Shown here: piece by piece, positions 35,138 to 43,774 of the stretch
How positions within the stretch are numbered: the first letter of the stretch is position 1
Layout of the letters: each line of letters starts with the position of its first letter
From: Sphingopyxis sp. CCNWLW2
GTDB lineage: Bacteria > Pseudomonadota > Alphaproteobacteria > Sphingomonadales > Sphingomonadaceae
Assembly: GCF_037095755.1 (NCBI RefSeq)
Contig: NZ_JBAWKJ010000002.1
Location: forward strand, 310,001-374,000
Direction of reading: 5' to 3'
DNA: 64,000 bases
Translations under genes and position numbers: made by a program
The notes under the pieces: generated by a model
Seen by the model: only the letters and a program-made list of their open reading frames with translations
What the model was told of the DNA's origin: nothing
Database searches by the model: none

Positions 35138-35675
35138 TGTTCTGACCATCTTGTCCGAAGCCGCGGGTGAAGTGCATGCCGAGCCGGCGTCGTTCGGTTT
35201 CATCGACGCGACCGTCTGGGTCTCCATCGCGATGGCGATCTTCATCGCGATCCTGCTGTGGAAGAAGGTGCCGGCGATGGTCGCGGGCATGCTCGACAAC
35301 AAGATTGCCGAGATTTCGAAGCAGCTGAAGGAAGCCGAAGCGCTCCGCCTCGACGCCGAATCGCTGAAGGCGGAGTATGAAGCCAAGCTCGCCGACGCCG
35401 CCAAGGAGGCCGACGAAATGCGCGCCCGCGCCGATGCGGAAGCCGAGGCGCTGGTCGCCAAGGCCAAGGCCGACGCCACCGCGCTGATCGCACGCCGCAA
35501 GCAGATGGCTGAAGACCGCATCGCCGCGGCCGAAGCCGGCGCGCTCGCCGAAGTTCGTACCGCGGCTGCGAAGGCCGCGACCGAGGCGGCAGCAAAGCTG
35601 ATCGCCGATAAGCATGACGCCGCGGCCGACAAGGCGCTGGTCGATCAGGCTATCGCGGGTGTAGCCAAGGGCTGA
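35130..35675 (+). CDS. atpF: ATP synthase F0 subunit b
   Basis: A 181-aa stalk subunit with one membrane helix (ATVWVSIAMAIFIAILLWKKVP, residues about 28-48) and a coiled coil rich in Ala, Glu and Lys that reaches the delta subunit. It overlaps the end of the b' gene by 8 bases. No atpH, A, G, D or C follows, as expected for alphaproteobacteria, in which F1 genes are in a separate operon. A terminator is 26 bases downstream. Confidence 0.94.
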   Translation: MANVLTILSEAAGEVHAEPASFGFIDATVWVSIAMAIFIAILLWKKVPAMVAGMLDNKIAEISKQLKEAEALRLDAESLKAEYEAKLADAAKEADEMRARADAEAEALVAKAKADATALIARRKQMAEDRIAAAEAGALAEVRTAAAKAATEAAAKLIADKHDAAADKALVDQAIAGVAKG

Positions 35676-35701
35676 TCGCTCAGGCATCGTCGAAAACAGA
35701 G

Positions 35702-35727
35702 CGCCCGCGGATTTCCGCGGGCGTTTT
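35702..35727 (+). terminator. Intrinsic terminator of the atp F0 operon
   Basis: A perfect 9- to 10-bp stem (CGCCCGCGG / CCGCGGGCG, loop ATTT) is followed directly by TTTT. It also lies just downstream of the convergent GST gene and could serve both directions. Confidence 0.9.
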
Positions 35728-35738
35728 GCATCCGGCGT

Positions 35739-36386
35739 TTAGATCGTTCCGGCCAGCCCCTCGACCCACGCCTTTGTCGCGGGGAAATTGTCCATCGCGC
35801 GCTGGTATCCCGCGCGCGCCGTGGTCCGTTCGATATAAGCCAGCTCCGCCGCGCCGAAAGTGAAGCCGATTGTGCGCTGGGCGAATTGGAGCGCGTAGGT
35901 CACCGAAATGTCGGCCGCGGTAAAATCGTCGCCCGCGATATGGGACGTACGCGCAAGCTGGCGGCTCACGAGGCCGAGGCGGTTCCTGAAGATGTCGAGC
36001 GCCCACTCCGTCGTCCGGTTCTCCCGTTGATTTTCGGGTGCGAGGATGTGCGTCGCGACAATGGCGTTGATTGGACCCGCGAGCCCTGCCTCGCCCATAT
36101 GGAGAAACTGCTGGTAGACGGGGAACGTCGGGTCGTCCGGCGTCGGTGCGAACGGGGTCGGTCCGTAGCGCGCGAGCAGATACTCCATGATCGCGATCGA
36201 TTCGACCATCACCGTGTCGCCGTCGACGATCGCAGGGATGAAGCCGGCAGGGTTGATCGCCAGAAATTCGCTGTCCTTCTCGAGGCCGTCGAGCAGATCG
36301 ACCGGCCGCATATTATAGGGACGCCCCATTTCTTCGAGCAGCCAGGCGACACGGAAGCCGCGGCCTTCGCCATAGAGGGTGATCAT
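35739..36386 (-). CDS. Glutathione S-transferase family protein
   Basis: A 215-aa protein. The thioredoxin-like N-terminal domain includes MITLYGEGRGFRVAWLLEEM, INPAGFIPAIVDGDTVMVES (cis-Pro followed by the ES glutathione-contact motif) and AIMEYLLARYG. The C-terminal helical domain has HIAGDDFTAADISVTYAL, the N-capping box. No catalytic Ser or Cys is obvious; substrate unknown. ATG 36386 matches the family N-terminus. It is 11 bases after the SDR stop and may be co-transcribed with it. Confidence 0.9.
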   Translation of the reverse strand: MITLYGEGRGFRVAWLLEEMGRPYNMRPVDLLDGLEKDSEFLAINPAGFIPAIVDGDTVMVESIAIMEYLLARYGPTPFAPTPDDPTFPVYQQFLHMGEAGLAGPINAIVATHILAPENQRENRTTEWALDIFRNRLGLVSRQLARTSHIAGDDFTAADISVTYALQFAQRTIGFTFGAAELAYIERTTARAGYQRAMDNFPATKAWVEGLAGTI

Positions 36387-36397
36387 GCCTGCAATCC

Positions 36398-37117
36398 TCA
36401 GAACCGGATCATGATGCGCCGCGCGAGCGCGGGCGAGACACTGTGGACGAACTGCAACATCTTCACCATCCCCGCGTTGACCTCGCTCTTGCCGGTACGG
36501 ATGCCGCGGACGATTTCGGCGGCGCAGTCGTGCGCGCTCATCTTCTTGCCCGCACGGCCCGCGGTCATGTTCGTCTCGACGACCGGCGGCAGCGCCTCGA
36601 TCACCCGAACATTGCTGTCTTTCAGCAGATACCGGATCGCCTGCGTATAGCTGCGCAGCCCCGCCTTGGTTGCACAATAGACCGAGCCGCCCGCGCGCGG
36701 CGCGATCGCGAGGCCCGACGTGACGTTGACGATTGCTGCTTCGGGCTGCGCGCGCAATACAGGCAGCAGCCGCGTGCAGAGCGCGATCGGCGCATCGAGG
36801 TTGGTCCGGATGCAATGCGCCGCATTCTCCAAACTCGCGGCGTCGTCGAGCTCATATTCGCTGCCCACCCCGGCATTGTTGACGAGCAACGCAAGCGGCT
36901 TGCCCGCCACACCGCTTACGACCGCATCGACGCCCGCAGAGGTCGACAGATCGCTCGCGATCGTCCCGAAACCCAGCGCCGCCATCGCCTGCAATTTCCC
37001 CGCCGAGCGGCCCGTGACAATTACGTCCGCGCCCGCACCTTGTAGCTGCAGCGCGATCTCGCGCCCGATCCCGTCGCTGCCGCCGGTCACCAGCGCGAGT
37101 TTTCCACGAAGTTCCAT
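36398..37117 (-). CDS. Short-chain dehydrogenase/reductase (SDR)
   Basis: A 239-aa Rossmann enzyme. The cofactor motif is LVTGGSDGIGREIALQL, NNAG is in LLVNNAGVGSEYE, and the catalytic Ser, Tyr and Lys are in NVTSGLAIAPRAGGSVYCATKAG (position of YxxxK: YCATK). The profile resembles DltE-like or other uncharacterised classical SDRs. ATG 37117 has AGGAGGGG upstream. Divergent from uvrC. Substrate unknown. Confidence 0.9.
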   Translation of the reverse strand: MELRGKLALVTGGSDGIGREIALQLQGAGADVIVTGRSAGKLQAMAALGFGTIASDLSTSAGVDAVVSGVAGKPLALLVNNAGVGSEYELDDAASLENAAHCIRTNLDAPIALCTRLLPVLRAQPEAAIVNVTSGLAIAPRAGGSVYCATKAGLRSYTQAIRYLLKDSNVRVIEALPPVVETNMTAGRAGKKMSAHDCAAEIVRGIRTGKSEVNAGMVKMLQFVHSVSPALARRIMIRF

Positions 37118-37185
37118 AAGACCCCTCCTATGTTTTACGTCGCACACTATGGCGGGCCGCAGCGCCATCGCCTACATGCAAAATC

Positions 37186-39120
37186 ATGGCCCGCCCGAAC
37201 GCACCCGACCGATTCAACGAAGAAAAAGCGACTTATGTCATCCGCGGCGGAGACGGCGAGGGCGACCAGCCCGACCTTGAGCGCGGCGCCGAGGCGATCC
37301 GCAGCGTGGTGCGCAAATTGCCGACGCGTCCTGGGGTGTACCGGATGCTCGATGCGCGCGGCGACGTGCTCTACGTCGGCAAGGCGCGTGCGCTCAAGAA
37401 CCGCGTCACCAATTACACGCAGGTCGCAAGGTTGCCGCAGCGGCTGCAGCGCATGGTATCGCAAACGCGGGCGATGGAGATCGTCACGACGACCAGCGAG
37501 GCCGAGGCGCTGCTGCTCGAAGCTCAGCTGATCAAGCGTTACCGCCCGCCGTATAATGTGCTGCTGCGCGACGACAAAAGCTTCCCTTTCATCCTGTTGC
37601 GCACCGACCATCATTTCCCGCGCGTCCAGAAGCATCGAGGCGCGCGGCGCGCGAAGGGGCGCTATTATGGGCCGTTCGCAAGCGCCGGATCGGTCCACCA
37701 GACGCTCAACGCGCTGCAGAAGACCTTTCTCCTGCGCAGCTGCACCGACAGCTTCTTTGCGAACCGGTCGCGGCCGTGCTTGCTGTATCAAATCAAGCGG
37801 TGCAGCGCGCCGTGCGTGGATCGCATCTCGAAGGAAGATTATGCCGGCCTGGTGAGTGACGCGCAGGATTTCCTCGAAGGGCGTTCAACAGCGGTGCAGA
37901 AGCGGCTGGGGGCCGCGATGACGCAGGCCGCCGAGGCGATGGATTATGAGCAGGCGGCGGTGATCCGCGACCGGCTGAAATCGCTGACCTTCATTCAGGG
38001 CAGCCAGTCGGTGCACGCCGACGGGCTCGGCGACGCCGATGTCTTCGCGCTCGCCGCGAAGGGCGGGCAGCTCTGCATCGCGGGCTTCTTTATCCGCGGC
38101 GGGCAGAATTGGGGGCATCGCAGCTTCTTCCCCGCGCATGTCGCGGGTGTGCCCGAGGCGGAGGTCATGGCGAGCTTCCTGATGCAATTTTACGAAGGCG
38201 TGCCGCCACCGAAGCTGATCCTCGTCGACCGCGAGCCCGAGGAATGCGCGCTGCTCGCCGAGGCGCTGGGCGAAAGCGGCAGCCGCAAGATCGAGATCAG
38301 CGTGCCGCAGCGCGGCAATCGCCGCCGCCTGCTCGAACAAGCGGTGCGCAACGCGGGCGAGGAACTCGACCGTCGGCTGGCCGAGAGCAGCAGTCAGGCG
38401 AAGCTCGGACGCGAACTCGCCGAGCTGTTCGATCTCGAAAACCCGCCGCGGCGCATTGAAATCTACGACAACAGCCATATCCAGGGCACCAATGCGCTGG
38501 GCGCGATGGTCGTCGCGGGTCCCGAAGGCTGGATCAAGGGCGCGTACCGCAAGTTCAACATCAAGCGCGCAGAGACACAGCCGGGCGACGATTTCGCGAT
38601 GATGCGCGAGGTGTTCGAACGCCGCTTCGCGCGCGCGATCGAGGAGGACCCCGAGCGGACGAAGGGCGAATGGCCCGACCTCGTGCTGATCGATGGCGGC
38701 AAGGGGCAGGTGTCGGCGGCGGGCGCGGTGCTTGCCGAGCTTGGTGTCGACGATCTGACATATATCGGCGTCGCCAAGGGCCCGGACCGCAATGCCGGGC
38801 GCGAGACTTTCTATCACCCCGACGGGCGCGAATTCACGCTGCCGCCGAACAACGCCGTGCTGTTTTACATCCAGCGCCTTCGCGACGAGGCGCACCGCTT
38901 CGCGATCGGCGCGCACCGGCAGAAGCGTGCGAAGGCGATGGGCTCGTCGCCGCTCGACGAGGTTCCGGGCATCGGTCCGTCGCGCAAGAAGGCGCTGCTG
39001 ATGCACTTCGGCACGGCGCGCGCGGTGCGCGGCGCCAGTCTCGAGGATTTGCAGAAGGCTCCGGGGGTCAGCGCTGCGGTCGCGCAGGCGGTGCATGATT
39101 TCTATCATTCGGGACGGTGA
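37186..39120 (+). CDS. uvrC: Excinuclease ABC subunit C
   Basis: A 644-aa endonuclease of nucleotide excision repair. The N-terminal GIY-YIG domain includes GVYRMLDARGDVLYVGKARA (about residues 45-65), the UVR domain MDYEQAAVIRDRLKSL binds UvrB, the RNase H-like 5' nuclease domain has IYDNSHIQGTNALGAMV and DLVLIDGGKGQVSAA, and the helix-hairpin-helix pair is near the C-terminus (VPGIGPSRKKALLMHFG). The length is normal. It heads a run of seven plus-strand genes. Confidence 0.97.
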   Translation: MARPNAPDRFNEEKATYVIRGGDGEGDQPDLERGAEAIRSVVRKLPTRPGVYRMLDARGDVLYVGKARALKNRVTNYTQVARLPQRLQRMVSQTRAMEIVTTTSEAEALLLEAQLIKRYRPPYNVLLRDDKSFPFILLRTDHHFPRVQKHRGARRAKGRYYGPFASAGSVHQTLNALQKTFLLRSCTDSFFANRSRPCLLYQIKRCSAPCVDRISKEDYAGLVSDAQDFLEGRSTAVQKRLGAAMTQAAEAMDYEQAAVIRDRLKSLTFIQGSQSVHADGLGDADVFALAAKGGQLCIAGFFIRGGQNWGHRSFFPAHVAGVPEAEVMASFLMQFYEGVPPPKLILVDREPEECALLAEALGESGSRKIEISVPQRGNRRRLLEQAVRNAGEELDRRLAESSSQAKLGRELAELFDLENPPRRIEIYDNSHIQGTNALGAMVVAGPEGWIKGAYRKFNIKRAETQPGDDFAMMREVFERRFARAIEEDPERTKGEWPDLVLIDGGKGQVSAAGAVLAELGVDDLTYIGVAKGPDRNAGRETFYHPDGREFTLPPNNAVLFYIQRLRDEAHRFAIGAHRQKRAKAMGSSPLDEVPGIGPSRKKALLMHFGTARAVRGASLEDLQKAPGVSAAVAQAVHDFYHSGR

Positions 39121-39130
39121 GGGGAATATT

Positions 39131-39523
39131 ATGGATTTTGCAGCAGCCATGCCGCTCGCAGGAACATTGGGCGTCACCATTCACGAAGGCAGCAAGGACC
39201 GTATCGCGGGTAAACTCCCCGTGCGCGCCGAAATCTGCACCGCGGGCGGGATCGTCCATGGCGGGGCGATCATGGCCTTTGCCGATTGCCTCGGCGCGGT
39301 CGGCGCGTTCCTGACCTTGCCCGAAGGTGCGAGCGGGACGACAACGATCGAGAGCAAGACCAATTTCCTCGGTGCGGGGCCCCTCGGGTCGGTGCTCGTC
39401 GGCGAAGCGACGCCGGTGAAGATCGGCAAGCGCCTGTCGGTATGGCAGACGCGCATCCGTACCGAAGATGGTGCCGAGGTCGCGCTGGTGACGCAGACGC
39501 AGATGGTGCTTTGGCCAGCCTGA
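39131..39523 (+). CDS. PaaI-family hotdog thioesterase
   Basis: A 130-aa hotdog-fold protein. The signature [22 protein letters not shown] contains the HGG motif and the acidic residue expected of PaaI-type acyl-CoA thioesterases, followed by [20 protein letters not shown] 39131 lies ten bases after the uvrC stop. Its 3' end overlaps recO by 13 bases in another frame. The physiological acyl-CoA is unknown. Confidence 0.88.
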   Translation: MDFAAAMPLAGTLGVTIHEGSKDRIAGKLPVRAEICTAGGIVHGGAIMAFADCLGAVGAFLTLPEGASGTTTIESKTNFLGAGPLGSVLVGEATPVKIGKRLSVWQTRIRTEDGAEVALVTQTQMVLWPA

Positions 39524-40248
39524 TCGCCGATGCCATCGTCTGCGCGGTTCGCGCGCATGGCGAGCATGGCGCGATTTTGCGCGCGTTGACCGAAGAGGCG
39601 GGGCTGGTTGCGGGCTATGTTCGCGGCGGTCGGTCGCGACGGGTGCGGCCAATCCTTGTGCCGGGCAATCTGGTTGCACTCGAACTGCGCGCGCGAACCG
39701 AGGAGCAGCTCGCCAGCGGGACCGCGGAGCTTCTGGAAAGCCGTGCGCCGCTGCTTGCCGAACCACTGGCGGCGGCCGCTATTGATTGGCTGACGAGCCT
39801 CACCGCGGCGACTCTACCCGAAAGCCAGCCTTATCCGGCGCTCTATTTGGCGCTGTCAGCGGTTCTGGACGCGATCGGCGTGGCGCCATCGGCGCGGCAA
39901 TGGGCCGCCGCGCTGGCGCGCTATGAGTTGCTGCTGCTGGCCGAATTGGGCTTCGGCCTGAACCTGGAGGAGTGCGTCGTAACCGGCTCGTCCGACAATC
40001 TCGCCTTTGTCAGCCCCAAATCGGGCGGTGCGGTGAGCGCCGGTGCGGCGGCGGGTTATGAAGAACGGCTGTTCCGCCTGCCGCCGTTTCTGCGCGGACA
40101 AGATTCCAGTCCGCCGATGGCCGACGTCCTCGACGGCTTGATGATCACGGGCCACTTCCTCGACCGCGACATTCTCGACGGGCGCAACCGCGACTTGCTG
40201 TCCGTAAGGGAAAGATTGATCGACCGACTGGGCAGGGCGGTTGCGTGA
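39511..40248 (+). CDS. recO: DNA repair protein RecO
   Basis: A 245-aa recombination mediator that loads RecA with RecR. The N-terminal OB-fold includes [22 protein letters not shown] and [14 protein letters not shown]; the helical C-terminal domain has [22 protein letters not shown], typical of RecO. The start is TTG 39511, giving [13 protein letters not shown]; the frame extends upstream within the thioesterase gene without similarity. The zinc cysteines of some RecO proteins are not conserved here. Confidence 0.92.
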   Translation: MASLIADAIVCAVRAHGEHGAILRALTEEAGLVAGYVRGGRSRRVRPILVPGNLVALELRARTEEQLASGTAELLESRAPLLAEPLAAAAIDWLTSLTAATLPESQPYPALYLALSAVLDAIGVAPSARQWAAALARYELLLLAELGFGLNLEECVVTGSSDNLAFVSPKSGGAVSAGAAAGYEERLFRLPPFLRGQDSSPPMADVLDGLMITGHFLDRDILDGRNRDLLSVRERLIDRLGRAVA

Positions 40249-40296
40249 CGCGCTGCCGCTGTCTAAGCGGCTGGCGAGACACGAAAGGGCGACACG

Positions 40297-41343
40297 TTGA
40301 AAATCCTGCTGCTGGCTGGCGATGGTATCGGTCCGGAAATCATGGTGGAGGCCGAGAAGGTCCTGACCGCGCTCGCATTGCCGGTGACGCTCGACCGCGC
40401 GCTCGTCGGCGGCGCGGCGTATGAAGCGACGGGCCACCCGCTGCCCCCCGAAACGCTGGCGAAGGCGAAAGCCGCCGATGCGCTCCTGTTCGGCGCCGTC
40501 GGCGATCCGCGCTTCGACAATGTCGAACGCCATTTGCGCCCCGAACAGGCGATTCTCGGCCTGCGCGCTGAACTCGGCCTGTTCGCCAACCTGCGTCCCG
40601 CCAAGCTGTTCGCCGGACTCGAGGACAGCTCGGCGCTGCGCCCCGAAGTCGCGTCGGCGATCGACCTGCTGATCGTCCGCGAGCTCAACGGCGACGTCTA
40701 TTTCGGCGAAAAGGGCACGCGCACGACATCTGACGGGCAGCGCGAAGGCTATGACGTCATGTCGTACAGCGAGAGCGAAGTGCGGCGCATCGCGCATGTC
40801 GCCTTCCGCGCGGCGCAAGGGCGGGCGAAGCGGCTGTGCTCGGTCGACAAGGCGAATGTGCTCGAAACCTCGCAGCTGTGGCGCGACGTCGTGATCGAGG
40901 TCGCCGCCGATTACCCCGATGTGGCGCTGACCCACATGTATGTCGACAATGCCGCGATGCAGCTGGTGCGCAATCCGGGCCAGTTCGACGTCGTCGTCAC
41001 CGGCAACCTCTTTGGCGATATCCTTTCCGATCAGGCGTCGATGTGCGTCGGGTCGATCGGACTTCTGGCGTCGGCTTCGCTGAGCGACGGCAAGCTGGGA
41101 TTGTACGAACCGATCCACGGCAGCGCGCCCGATATCGCGGGCAAGGGCGTTGCCAATCCCTTGGCGATGATCCTGTCGCTCGCGATGCTGCTGCGCCATT
41201 CGGGCGGGGACGAGGCTAGCGCGGCGCGGATCGAGGCGGCAGTGGCCAAGGTGCTGGCGGACGGGTGCCGCGGCGCGGATCTGGGGGGCAATATGGGAAC
41301 GGCGGCATTGGGCGATGCGGTTGTTTCGGCTTTGAACGGATAG
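40297..41343 (+). CDS. leuB: 3-isopropylmalate dehydrogenase
   Basis: A 348-aa beta-decarboxylating dehydrogenase of leucine synthesis. Features include [12 protein letters not shown], the substrate Args in [17 protein letters not shown], the Tyr/Lys region [25 protein letters not shown], and the NAD-binding [15 protein letters not shown]. The start is TTG 40297. LeuA, C and D are not in this window. It is followed five bases later by metZ. Confidence 0.96.
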   Translation: MKILLLAGDGIGPEIMVEAEKVLTALALPVTLDRALVGGAAYEATGHPLPPETLAKAKAADALLFGAVGDPRFDNVERHLRPEQAILGLRAELGLFANLRPAKLFAGLEDSSALRPEVASAIDLLIVRELNGDVYFGEKGTRTTSDGQREGYDVMSYSESEVRRIAHVAFRAAQGRAKRLCSVDKANVLETSQLWRDVVIEVAADYPDVALTHMYVDNAAMQLVRNPGQFDVVVTGNLFGDILSDQASMCVGSIGLLASASLSDGKLGLYEPIHGSAPDIAGKGVANPLAMILSLAMLLRHSGGDEASAARIEAAVAKVLADGCRGADLGGNMGTAALGDAVVSALNG

Positions 41344-41348
41344 ATAAG

Positions 41349-42557
41349 ATGAAAAAAACGACGGGTTTCGACCGCAGCAAGACGAGAAACTGGCACCCCG
41401 CGACGCAGGCGGTGCGCGGCGGGACGTGGCGCAGTGAGCATGGCGAGACGTCGGAAGCGCTCTTCCTGACCTCGGGCTACACCTACGATAGCGCCGAGGA
41501 AGTCGCGGCGCGCTTTGCCGGCGAAGAACAGGGCATGACCTATTCGCGCCTCCAGAACCCGACCGTTGCGATGCTCGAAGAACGTATTGCGCTGATGGAA
41601 GGCGCCGAGGCGTGCCGCACGCAGGCGACCGGCATGGCCGCGATGACGACCGCCTTGCTCTGTCAGCTGTCGGCGGGCGACCATATCGTCGCCGCAAAGG
41701 CCGCCTTCGGATCGTGCCGCTGGCTCGTCGACCATCTCTGCCCGCGCTTCGGCATCGAGACGACGGTCGTCGACGGCCGCGACAATGATGCGTGGGAAAA
41801 GGCGATCAAGCCGAACACCAAGGTCTTTTTCTTCGAAACCCCAGCGAATCCGACGATGGACATCGTCGACATGAAACATGTGTGCGGTCTTGCGAAAGCG
41901 CATGGCATCACGACGGTGGTCGACAATGCCTTTGCTACCGCGGTGCTCCAGCGCCCGATGGATTTCGGCGCCGACGTCGTTGCCTATTCGGCGACGAAGC
42001 TGATGGAGGGCCAGGGACGCGTCCTCGCCGGCGCGGTGTGTGGGACCGATAAATTCATCAACGACGTGCTGCTGCCGTTCCAGCGCAACACGGGGCCGAA
42101 CCTGTCGCCGTTCAATGCGTGGGTGGTGCTGAAGGGTCTCGAAACGCTCGATCTGCGCGCGCGGCGTCAGTCGGAAAATGCGCTCGCGGTCGGCAAGGCG
42201 ATCGAAGGGCGCGTTGCGCGCATGCTCCACCCGGGGCTCGCGAGCCATCCGCAGCATAATCTCGCGATGAGTCAGTCGAGCGCGTGCGGGCCGATCTTCT
42301 CCTTCGTGCTCGACGGTGGCCGCGAGCAGGCGATGGCGTTCCTCAACGCGCTCGAACTCGTCGACATCAGCAACAATATCGGCGATTCGCGCAGCCTCTG
42401 CTGCCACCCCTGGTCGACGACGCATTATGGCGTGAGCGAAGAAGCCCGTATCGACATGGGCGTCGTCGAGGGTATGCTGCGCATCAATATCGGCCTCGAA
42501 GATCCGCGCGATGTCATCGCCGATCTGGACCAGGCATTGACCAAGGTGGGGCTTTGA
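41349..42557 (+). CDS. metZ: O-succinylhomoserine sulfhydrylase
   Basis: A 402-aa PLP enzyme of the Cys/Met metabolism family. The PLP lysine lies in VAYSATKLMEGQGRVLAG, and other family segments are TYSRLQNPTVAMLEERIA and EACRTQATGMAAMTTALL. By overall pattern it resembles MetZ, which makes homocysteine directly from O-succinylhomoserine and sulfide; cystathionine gamma-synthase is the alternative. ATG 41349 is taken because MKKTTGFDRSKTRNWHPAT fits the family. The stop overlaps a possible TTG start of apaG. Confidence 0.9.
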   Translation: MKKTTGFDRSKTRNWHPATQAVRGGTWRSEHGETSEALFLTSGYTYDSAEEVAARFAGEEQGMTYSRLQNPTVAMLEERIALMEGAEACRTQATGMAAMTTALLCQLSAGDHIVAAKAAFGSCRWLVDHLCPRFGIETTVVDGRDNDAWEKAIKPNTKVFFFETPANPTMDIVDMKHVCGLAKAHGITTVVDNAFATAVLQRPMDFGADVVAYSATKLMEGQGRVLAGAVCGTDKFINDVLLPFQRNTGPNLSPFNAWVVLKGLETLDLRARRQSENALAVGKAIEGRVARMLHPGLASHPQHNLAMSQSSACGPIFSFVLDGGREQAMAFLNALELVDISNNIGDSRSLCCHPWSTTHYGVSEEARIDMGVVEGMLRINIGLEDPRDVIADLDQALTKVGL

Positions 42558-42571
42558 GCGACGCTGACGCG

Positions 42572-42982
42572 ATGAACACGATGATCGACTCCTTCTTCCC
42601 CTTTGCGGCGACCACCGGGTCGATCACCGTGCGCGTGGCGGTCAGCTATTTGCCCGAACAGTCGCATCCGGCGCTCGGCCGCTGGTTCTGGGCCTATCAT
42701 GTCCGCGTCGAAAACCATGGCGAGGGCGCGGTGCAGTTGATCAGCCGCCACTGGCGGATCGCCGACGGCCGCGGCCAGATCAGCGAAGTCGAGGGCGAAG
42801 GCGTGGTCGGCGAACAGCCATTGATCGTCCCCGGCGGCGCGTACGACTATGTCTCGGGCTGCCCGCTGCCGACCCCCGAAGGATCGATGGTCGGCAGCTA
42901 TGCGATGGAACTCGGCGACGGATCGCAATTGCTCGTCGCGATCCCGCATTTTCCGCTCGTGGCGCCTGCGACGGCGTTATGA
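42572..42982 (+). CDS. apaG: ApaG domain protein
   Basis: A 136-aa protein of the ApaG/FBXO3 beta-sandwich family. Recognisable segments are VRVAVSYLPEQSHPALGRWFWAY, VQLISRHWRIADGRG and GAYDYVSGCPLPTPEGSMVGSY. In Salmonella the ApaG family was linked to Co2+ resistance and Mg2+ efflux, but the molecular role is unclear. Starts at 42554 (TTG, overlapping the metZ stop), 42572 and 42581 are in frame; I choose 42572. The stop overlaps the LysR start (ATGA). Confidence 0.9.
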   Translation: MNTMIDSFFPFAATTGSITVRVAVSYLPEQSHPALGRWFWAYHVRVENHGEGAVQLISRHWRIADGRGQISEVEGEGVVGEQPLIVPGGAYDYVSGCPLPTPEGSMVGSYAMELGDGSQLLVAIPHFPLVAPATAL

Positions 42983-43770
42983 AACGCACGCACCTGCCGC
43001 TGAACGCCCTGCGCGTGTTCGACGCCGCTGCCCGGCATTTGAGCTTTACGCGCGCCGCCGACGAGCTGGCGGTGACTCCCGCGGCGGTCGGGCAACAGAT
43101 CAGGGCGCTCGAGGATATGCTCGGCGTCGTGTTGTTCCGCCGGACGCCCAAGGGGCTCGAGCTCACGGGCGAGGCCGATGCCGGGCTCGACGCGCTGCGG
43201 CAAGGCTTCCTGCAGTTCGAAGAGTCGGTGCGTGCGATGCAGGCGGGACAATCGTCGCAGTCGCTGACGATCGCCGCGCCGCGCGACCTGACCGCCAAAT
43301 GGCTCGCGCCGCGCCTCGCGCGCTACAGTCAGCAGGCGCCCGATGTGCGCTTCACATTGGTGTCGGCCGACAGCGGCATCGATTTTACCGAGGCGAACCT
43401 CGACCTTGCGATCTTCTGGACCGACGGGGCGGGCGAACATGAAGGTGTGGCGCTCGCCGACGCGCTGATGGTCACCGTGTCGGGACCGGGGAGCAACAGC
43501 GACACGCGTATCGCGTGGCCGGGCTGCCCTGTGGCCGACGGCGAACCCGCGCTGCGACTGGGCGATGCGGGCCTTGCGATCGATGCCGCGGCCAATGGGC
43601 TGGGACAGGCGAATGTTCCCGCGATGCTCGCCGAGGCCGATATCGCCGCGGGACGTGTCCGGCAGGTGGGCGAAACGGTCGCGGTAAAACGCGGTTACTG
43701 GCTCGTTGCCCCGACCCCGCAATGGCGACAGGCCAAGGTCAAGGCGCTGGTCGCGGCGCTGACCGCCTGA
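42979..43770 (+). CDS. LysR-family transcriptional regulator, GcvA-like
   Basis: A 263-aa regulator. The N-terminal winged helix reads LNALRVFDAAARHLSFTRAADELAVTP and AVGQQIRALEDMLGVVLFRR, close to GcvA/AmpR-type regulators. The effector domain follows (about 90-263) and is somewhat short. The ATG overlaps the apaG stop, unusual for a LysR gene because its likely target is normally divergent; here it is the last gene of the metZ-apaG run. Target and ligand unknown. Abuts the convergent serine hydrolase gene. Confidence 0.9.
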   Translation: MKRTHLPLNALRVFDAAARHLSFTRAADELAVTPAAVGQQIRALEDMLGVVLFRRTPKGLELTGEADAGLDALRQGFLQFEESVRAMQAGQSSQSLTIAAPRDLTAKWLAPRLARYSQQAPDVRFTLVSADSGIDFTEANLDLAIFWTDGAGEHEGVALADALMVTVSGPGSNSDTRIAWPGCPVADGEPALRLGDAGLAIDAAANGLGQANVPAMLAEADIAAGRVRQVGETVAVKRGYWLVAPTPQWRQAKVKALVAALTA

Positions 43771-43774
43771 ACCG

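Noticed and set aside
39856..41697. 613-codon minus-strand frame opposite recO, leuB and metZ
   Set aside because: Spans three well-supported plus-strand genes and contains no domain.
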